Of a DNA stretch of 64,000 bases, positions 58,591 through 64,000 are shown one piece after another; the stretch's first letter is position 1; every line of letters begins with the position of its first letter. Source of the stretch: Caulobacter sp. (GTDB lineage Bacteria; Pseudomonadota; Alphaproteobacteria; Caulobacterales; Caulobacteraceae). The DNA is taken from the NCBI GenBank assembly GCA_016125585.1, contig WGLL01000002.1:1-64000 (forward strand), in the 5' to 3' direction. A model generated the notes under the pieces. The model did no database searches. It was not told the DNA's origin and saw only the letters and a program-made list of their open reading frames with translations. A program made the translations under genes and the position numbers.

Positions 58591-61500
58591 TCAACGGGCG
58601 CCGGGCAGACGGGTCAGGGCCAGGGACATCATCTTTTCTGGAACGGGCATCAGTTTGGGGCCGTCGGTCCAGACCAGGGCGGCCGAAATTCGCCGTCCGG
58701 GAAAGATCTCGCCGAGCACCGCCGCATAGATCGCCATCTGGGCGACATAGGCCGGATCGGCCGCCTCGATGGTCGCCGGGGCCGGACGATTGGTCTTGTA
58801 GTCGACGACCATGACCATCTCCGGCGTCACCAGCAGCCGGTCGACCCGGCCGGAGATGGCCAGGCCCGGCGGCAGGCTCCTCGCCGAGCCGGCCAGGGCC
58901 ACCTCGGCCCGGGACCCGGGGCCGAACACCTCGGAGAAATCGGGATGCTCCAGCACGCCGAGGGCGGCGGCGATCATTTCACCGCGCTGGGCCTCGCTGA
59001 GGTCAGGTTCACGCGCCAGCAGGCGCACGGCGGTGTCGCGCCGCTCGTCCGGCGGCACGTCCGGCAGCAGCTGCAACAGCCGGTGGATGACATCGCCGCG
59101 GCGGAACCGGTCCAGCCCGCCCTGGCGCGCCAGCGGGGAGGGGGCGGGCAGGCGGCTGCGGCTGGCCGCCTGTGAGGGCGAGGCCCAGGCCAGGGCCGCC
59201 GGCTCGGCCGGCGCCGGCGCGGTCAGCCAGCTGGGGAGGGCGGTTGTCGGCGCGACGATGGACGCCGGCGGAGCTCCTGCCGCGCAGGGGACCGGATCAT
59301 CCCCGAACCGCTGGAAGGTAAAGCCGTCGGCCAGGGTCACGGAACGGACCTCGGGGGCCACGGCGAGATGGTCGAAGGCGGCGGCCATGGCGCCATACCA
59401 GCCCTCCGGCAGGGTCCCCGCCTTCTGCCGCGCCGGGGCCCGCCCGCAGAGCACCAGCCGGTCGCGAGCCCGGGTCAGGCCGACATAGAGCAGCCGCCAG
59501 CCCTCGCCCTCGTCGCGATCCTTGCGCCGTTGGCGCGCGGCGGCGCTGGCCGGGCAGTCCTCGGCCTGGCGCGGGGCCCACAGGAAGCCTCCGGGATCGT
59601 CGCCGTCGGGTCCGGTCTCCAGCAGGGCCGAGCCCCGCATCCCGGTCTTCACCGTGGTCTCCGGCAGGAAGACGATCGGCGCCTCCAGGCCCTTGGCCCC
59701 ATGGGCGGTCATCACCCGCACCTCGCCGCCGCCGGCCTCCATCTCCCGCTTGACCGAAATCTCCAGCCCCTCGAAGGCGCAGGCCAGGCGCTCGAGATCA
59801 AGCACGCCGCGCCCCTCGGCTTCCAGGGTGCGGGCGAGGAACTCGTCCATCACATCCCCGGCCTCCGAGCCCAGCCGCTCCAGCATCCGGGCGCGGGCCG
59901 AGCGGCCCAGGTCATCGCGCAGGGACAGCACGCGGCTGTAGAATTCGAACGGCGGCCGGCCCGGGGCCAGGTCGAGGGCGGTCTCGAGCAGGGACCGGGC
60001 CGCGACCACCCGTTCGCCGGACGCCCCGGCCAGCCGCGCCCACAGGCTGACGCCGTCCCGTCCGTGAGCCAGGGCGTAGAGATCCTCGTCCTCAAGCCCG
60101 CACAGGGGGGATTTCAGCAAGGCCGCGAGGTTGAGATCATCGGCCGGAAACTGGACGAACCGGGCCAGGGCCATCAGGTCGTCGAAGGCGATGTGGTCCG
60201 ACAGGGTCAGGCGGTCGGCGCCCGCCACCGGAACCCCGTCCTGGCGCAGGGCGCGGATGATGTCCTCGAACAGCGCCCGACGGCGCCGCACCAGGATGAT
60301 GACGTCGCCATAGCCGGCCGGCCGGGTCTTGCCGTCCCTGGCGAAGACGGTGTCGCCCCGCGCGACCAGGGCCTTGATCTCTCCGGCGATGCGCCGGGCC
60401 AGGCGGCGGTTGGCGCTTTCCTCGGATTCGATATCCAGCGGCGCGTCCCAGGCCTCCCGCTCGGCGGCCGGAGTTTCCTCCTCCAGCGGCCACAGGTCGA
60501 CACAGCCGGGATGACCTTCGCGGAAAGCCGTGTGGGTCAGGGTCTCCTGGCCGTGCGGCGGACGCACCCCGCCGTGGGTGCGCGGATCGGCGAACAGGCT
60601 GTCGACGAAGGTCAGGACCGTCTGCACCGAGCGATAGGAGGTGCTGAGCGGCGCCCGCTCGGCCCGCCGGTCGACGTCGCGGATGCGGGCGACATAGCGG
60701 TCGGTCTCGATCTTCAGCTGGTCGGGGTCGGCCCCCTGGAAACTGTAGATCGACTGCTTTTCGTCCCCGACCACGAACAGGGTGCGGTGCGGGCTGCCGG
60801 CGGGGCGGGCACGCCCGGCGCCGCAGAAGAACTCGTCGGTCAGGGCGCGGGCGATGGCCCATTGCTCGGGCGCGGTGTCCTGGGCCTCGTCGATGAGGAT
60901 GTGCTCGAGGCCGCCGTCCAGCTTGTAGAGCACCCAGGGCGCGCCGGGGGAGCGGGCGACAAGGTCGCGGGCCCGCGCCACCAGATCGGCGAAATCCAGC
61001 ACCCCGCGCTCGGCCTTGGCGTCCTCGTAGGCGGCGGCATAGGTCATCGCCAGGGCCAGGACCGCCACGGTGTCCTCGGCGATGGCCGCGCCGCGCAGCC
61101 GGGTCCGGGCCTCCTCAAGGCGGGCCTGCTCCGCCAGCAGGGCCTCGCGCAGGTCTTCCCGCGCCTTCAGTCCCGAGCTCTTGCCCACCCAGGCGACCGG
61201 CGTACCCGCCCCGCCTTGCGTGAACAGCACCGCCAGCAGATCGGCAAGCGTCGGTCCTTCGACTTCCGCCGCGGCGAACATCTTCGCGGCCGCGGCCGCA
61301 TCGGTCTTGCCGCCCTGGGCCAGGACGGCGGCGGCGGCGCGCCACAGATCCCAGTCGGTGGCCGCCAGCGCCGCTTCCGCCAGCGCCCCGCCCCCTTCCG
61401 GACCGTCCGGAAATCCGCAGCGGTCCCAGACATCGGCCACCGCGCCCTCCAACCCGCCCCGGGAGGCCAGGTAGTCGGCGATGGCCCCGCGCTTTTCGGC

Positions 61501-62085
61501 GAAGGTGCGGAACAGGCCCTCGAAGCTCTGATAGTCCAGGGCGATGGCCAGCCGGGCGTAGGCCTCGCTGATCACCGATGGGCCGTCCGAGGCCACGCCG
61601 GCCAGCCGCTCGCGGGCGTCGCGGGCGGCCAGGGCGGCGGCGGCGTCATCCATCACCGTAAAGCTGGGCGACACCCCCGCTTCCAGCGGAAAGCGCCGCA
61701 ACAGCTGCTCGCAGAAGGCGTGAATGGTCTGAATCTTAAGGCCGCCGGGGGTTTCCAGGGCGCGGGCGAACAGGCGGCGGGCCTCGGCCAGGTCCTGACC
61801 GTCGGCGGCCTCGCCCAGCAGGCTCGCCAGGGCCGCCGACAGCCTGTCATCCGGCATCACCGACCAGTCGCCCAGCAGGGCGAACAGCCGGGCCTGCATC
61901 TCGGCGGCGGCGGCCTTGGTGTAGGTGACGCAGAGGATGGCCGAGGGCGGGGCCTTGGCCAGCAGCAGGCGCGCCACCCGGTCGATCAGGGTCTTGGTCT
62001 TGCCCGATCCGGCGTTGGCGGTGACGAAGGCGTTGATCGCCGGATCGGCCGCCAGGGCCTGGGCGTCATCGAGGACCAGGCTCAT
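58591..62085 (-). CDS. addA: Double-strand break repair helicase-nuclease AddA
   Basis: Large subunit of the AddAB complex, which processes double-strand ends for RecA. 1164 residues: UvrD-type motifs FVTANAGSGKTKTLIDR (24-40), CVTYTKAAAAEMQARL, LIDEAQDTAPEQW, FVVGDEKQSIYSFQGADP, MTAHGAKGLEAPIVFLPET and LLYVGLTRARDRLVLCG. The C-terminal RecB-like nuclease has MVVDYKTNRPAP. ATG 62085 is chosen (GGAGGAGG ribosome binding site, 4-base overlap with addB) over upstream alternatives. Confidence 0.95.
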   Translation of the reverse strand: MSLVLDDAQALAADPAINAFVTANAGSGKTKTLIDRVARLLLAKAPPSAILCVTYTKAAAAEMQARLFALLGDWSVMPDDRLSAALASLLGEAADGQDLAEARRLFARALETPGGLKIQTIHAFCEQLLRRFPLEAGVSPSFTVMDDAAAALAARDARERLAGVASDGPSVISEAYARLAIALDYQSFEGLFRTFAEKRGAIADYLASRGGLEGAVADVWDRCGFPDGPEGGGALAEAALAATDWDLWRAAAAVLAQGGKTDAAAAAKMFAAAEVEGPTLADLLAVLFTQGGAGTPVAWVGKSSGLKAREDLREALLAEQARLEEARTRLRGAAIAEDTVAVLALAMTYAAAYEDAKAERGVLDFADLVARARDLVARSPGAPWVLYKLDGGLEHILIDEAQDTAPEQWAIARALTDEFFCGAGRARPAGSPHRTLFVVGDEKQSIYSFQGADPDQLKIETDRYVARIRDVDRRAERAPLSTSYRSVQTVLTFVDSLFADPRTHGGVRPPHGQETLTHTAFREGHPGCVDLWPLEEETPAAEREAWDAPLDIESEESANRRLARRIAGEIKALVARGDTVFARDGKTRPAGYGDVIILVRRRRALFEDIIRALRQDGVPVAGADRLTLSDHIAFDDLMALARFVQFPADDLNLAALLKSPLCGLEDEDLYALAHGRDGVSLWARLAGASGERVVAARSLLETALDLAPGRPPFEFYSRVLSLRDDLGRSARARMLERLGSEAGDVMDEFLARTLEAEGRGVLDLERLACAFEGLEISVKREMEAGGGEVRVMTAHGAKGLEAPIVFLPETTVKTGMRGSALLETGPDGDDPGGFLWAPRQAEDCPASAAARQRRKDRDEGEGWRLLYVGLTRARDRLVLCGRAPARQKAGTLPEGWYGAMAAAFDHLAVAPEVRSVTLADGFTFQRFGDDPVPCAAGAPPASIVAPTTALPSWLTAPAPAEPAALAWASPSQAASRSRLPAPSPLARQGGLDRFRRGDVIHRLLQLLPDVPPDERRDTAVRLLAREPDLSEAQRGEMIAAALGVLEHPDFSEVFGPGSRAEVALAGSARSLPPGLAISGRVDRLLVTPEMVMVVDYKTNRPAPATIEAADPAYVAQMAIYAAVLGEIFPGRRISAALVWTDGPKLMPVPEKMMSLALTRLPGAR

Positions 62086-64000
62086 TCGCCCTCCTCCCCG
62101 TCGCCGCCGGTCGACCATTCGAACACCCGGGCCAGATGGTCGTAGTCGCCGGCGTAGGTCTTGACGAACTGCGGCGCGGTGCGGCTGGGATAGCCGCGCT
62201 GGGGGTCCTGATAGGCGGCCAGAAGTCGGATGGTTCCCTCCAGCGCCGCGACCGCCGCGCCTTCCGCTTCCTCGCCGGCCAGCTTGCGCGTCTCCTCCAC
62301 CCCGGCCGGATCGCGGCCGGTGACCCGCACATAAGTCAGATCGCCGGCCGAGCCGCGCAGATCCTTGAAGCCGCCGTGGGCCAGGATCGCCGCGGTCAGG
62401 GTCAGCTGCGGCGAAAACCCGCTGTCGATCATCTTCGCCGTCGGCGCCGCGCCGGTCTTGTAGTCGAGGATGTGGGCCTCGCCGGAGGGGCTGATCTCGA
62501 TACGGTCGGCCTTGGCGGTGAGGGTGTGATCGACCCCGCCGGCCTTCACCGGCATCTCGCCGCTGACCTCGACATGGACACGGGTTCCGTCAGCCCGGCG
62601 GCGGCGTTCGAAATCGGCGACCCAGTCGGCGGTCTCCCGGGCCAGCACCCGTTCGCGGGCAAGGGCGGTCTCGGTCAGGCCCTGGCGTTGCAGTTCTTCC
62701 AGATAGAAGCCCTCGAACACCGCCTCGGGATCGGACGGCGGGGCGGTGTTCCACAGCCGGGACAGCTTTTCGAAGGCGTTGTGGATCGCCGTGCCCCGGG
62801 CCATGGATTCGACCAGGCGATCGGGACGGTCGAGGGGAAAGAGCTTGAGAATGTCCCGGGCCCAGACGGCATAGGGGTCGCGGGTCAGGGTCTCTATGCG
62901 GGTCACCGCCATCTTGCGCGGACGGTCCGCCACCGGCGGGACCGGCGCCGGCCGCTGTACCGGCCGATACTGCTCCGCCGCATCCAGACTGCGGGCCTGG
63001 TCCAGCAGATCGGGGAGGGTCGGCAGGCTCATGCCCGCTCCCTTGGCCAGGGTGCGCAGGCGCCAAAGCCAGCGGCTCTCGGTGGCGGGGGCGCCGTCGC
63101 GGCGGGCGCTGGACAGCAGCACCACCTCCGGCGCGCAGGCGGCCTGGGCGAAATCGTGGGCGGAAAGTCCGATCCGCCGCTCGGGACTGGGCAGCATCAA
63201 CGCCTTGCGCATCGACCGCGACAGGAAGGGATCGATCGGCGCCCCGCGCGGCCAGACCCCCTCTTCCAGACCGGCCAGCACCAGACGGTCGGCGCGGGTC
63301 ATCCGCGATTCCAGGGCGCCCATGATGTGCAGGCGCGGATGCACCGCCTCGCCGCCGCGCACGCTCTCCTCGCCGATCAGCCGCTGGATCAGGGTCAGGA
63401 AGCCCTGCGGCGACACCGTCGGCAACAGGCCGCCGTCGGCGATCAAGCCGCCCAGCAGCCGCGACAGCACCTCTCCCTCCGGTCCGGCCCAGAGCAGATC
63501 CTCGCCGTCGCAGAGGGCTTCCAGGCTGGTCGTCAGGGCGGCCGCCGCGTCAGAGACACTGGCGGGCCCGTCGGCGAACGGGGCCAGCAGCAGGTCGATG
63601 GCCGCATCGAGGTCCGCCGACAGGGCGGCTGCGGCGGTCATGGCCTCGGCCTCGGCCGGCCAGCGGCGGGCGATCGCCTCCAGCCTGGCCTTCAGGGCCC
63701 CGGGACCTTGCGGCCGGGGCCCGCGCAGGCCGCGCAGCTCCAGCGCGCCGGTCGCCGAGACCAACGCTTCGGGCGAGCGCCCCAGGCGGACGAGCGGACT
63801 CTTCAACAGCTGCAGCCGGCCGACCGGGTCGGCCGGGTCGACGACCATGGCCGCCAGGGCAAGCGCCAGGGTCCCGGCCGGCTTGAGCCCGAGGCCGACC
63901 CCGGCGGTGCTGTCCGCCGACAGGCCCCAGCGCGCCAGCTTGGCGCTCACCCGCCGGGCCAGGGCGAGGTCGGGGGTGATCAGGGCGCAGGTCCTGCCGG
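62082..64000 (-). CDS. addB: Double-strand break repair protein AddB (5' end outside window)
   Basis: Second subunit of AddAB, with a degenerate helicase core and a nuclease domain. The visible 3' part encodes ~639 residues. It begins mid-protein with TCALITPDLALARRVSAKLARWGL and continues through RADRLVLAGLEEGVWPRGAPIDPFLSRSMR. The PD-(D/E)XK nuclease has AHILDYKTGAAPTAKMID near the end. The four iron-sulfur cysteines of Bacillus AddB are not evident, as in other alphaproteobacteria. The frame is open to the window edge; a GTG at 63950 is internal. Stop overlaps the addA start. Confidence 0.92.
   Translation of the reverse strand, partial: GRTCALITPDLALARRVSAKLARWGLSADSTAGVGLGLKPAGTLALALAAMVVDPADPVGRLQLLKSPLVRLGRSPEALVSATGALELRGLRGPRPQGPGALKARLEAIARRWPAEAEAMTAAAALSADLDAAIDLLLAPFADGPASVSDAAAALTTSLEALCDGEDLLWAGPEGEVLSRLLGGLIADGGLLPTVSPQGFLTLIQRLIGEESVRGGEAVHPRLHIMGALESRMTRADRLVLAGLEEGVWPRGAPIDPFLSRSMRKALMLPSPERRIGLSAHDFAQAACAPEVVLLSSARRDGAPATESRWLWRLRTLAKGAGMSLPTLPDLLDQARSLDAAEQYRPVQRPAPVPPVADRPRKMAVTRIETLTRDPYAVWARDILKLFPLDRPDRLVESMARGTAIHNAFEKLSRLWNTAPPSDPEAVFEGFYLEELQRQGLTETALARERVLARETADWVADFERRRRADGTRVHVEVSGEMPVKAGGVDHTLTAKADRIEISPSGEAHILDYKTGAAPTAKMIDSGFSPQLTLTAAILAHGGFKDLRGSAGDLTYVRVTGRDPAGVEETRKLAGEEAEGAAVAALEGTIRLLAAYQDPQRGYPSRTAPQFVKTYAGDYDHLARVFEWSTGGDGEEGE

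Noticed and set aside
59368..62145. 925-residue plus-strand frame opposite addA
   Set aside because: Antisense of a complete, motif-rich addA; composition is that of a shadow frame (His/Gln/Gly/Arg-rich) and no start context is convincing.

Overview
This is a GC-rich alphaproteobacterial chromosome segment, almost certainly from the order Caulobacterales (a Caulobacter or Phenylobacterium-type organism). The evidence is a MipZ-type division-positioning ATPase, a ChpT phosphotransferase in a chpT / single-domain receiver / cheR block, and a Caulobacter-type DnaA followed by rpsT, mutM, ubiE, ubiB, coaBC and dut. GANTC (CcrM-type) sites lie upstream of dnaA. The family-level assignment comes from recalled family sequences; no search was run. 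Genes are dense, many neighbours overlap by 1-4 bases (ATGA or TGATG), and several starts are TTG or GTG.

Layout. 1-4.8 kb (minus strand): a truncated OmpA-type porin, nadE, mipZ and a tiny membrane ORF. 5-9.5 kb: a fused double-ATPase peptide ABC protein, an exported S9 peptidase and an unknown exported protein. 9.6-11.6 kb: chpT, a CheY-like receiver and cheR (cell-cycle phosphorelay and chemotaxis-type enzymes). 11.6-15.8 kb: an NAD-dependent epimerase-like gene divergent from a LysR regulator, then DUF3553, a CysQ-like phosphatase, a YCII protein and an exported cyclophilin. 15.9-26.5 kb: the dnaA-proximal block (dnaA, rpsT, mutM, ubiE, ubiB, coaBC, dut), into which a ModA-like lipoprotein fragment, an enoyl-CoA hydratase, a sulfotransferase, a repeat-bracketed DUF559 nuclease and a lipoprotein are interspersed.

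26.5-33.9 kb: a CoA-transferase, a glycine-zipper/SH3 protein, a MerR regulator with a palindromic operator ahead of two acyl-CoA dehydrogenases, and a small VOC/unknown/OsmC operon. 34-45.2 kb: a hybrid kinase, a Vsr nuclease and a C5-cytosine methyltransferase separated by cysK, a FdhF/YdeP-type molybdoenzyme with its maturation factor FdhD, a CaiB-type CoA-transferase with TrmO, and lipoproteins. 45.3-55.6 kb: a flavoprotein, a Fur-box-controlled PepSY reductase and TonB siderophore receptor, a second hybrid kinase whose receiver lacks the phosphoacceptor segment, an MHS-type transporter and a pentapeptide-repeat protein. 55.6-64 kb (minus strand): orphan modB, a shortened siroheme synthase, an MliC-like lipoprotein, cytochrome c, thioredoxin, addA and the 3' part of addB.

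The most distinctive structure not explained by genes is a set of GC-rich intergenic repeats arranged as inverted pairs. Within a pair the flanking blocks are conserved, while an internal hairpin keeps its pairing and changes its sequence. One pair brackets a DUF559 (PD-(D/E)XK-type) nuclease gene so tightly that the repeat supplies its ribosome binding site, giving a candidate nuclease-repeat mobile cassette. No tRNA, rRNA, CRISPR array, insertion sequence or prophage was seen.
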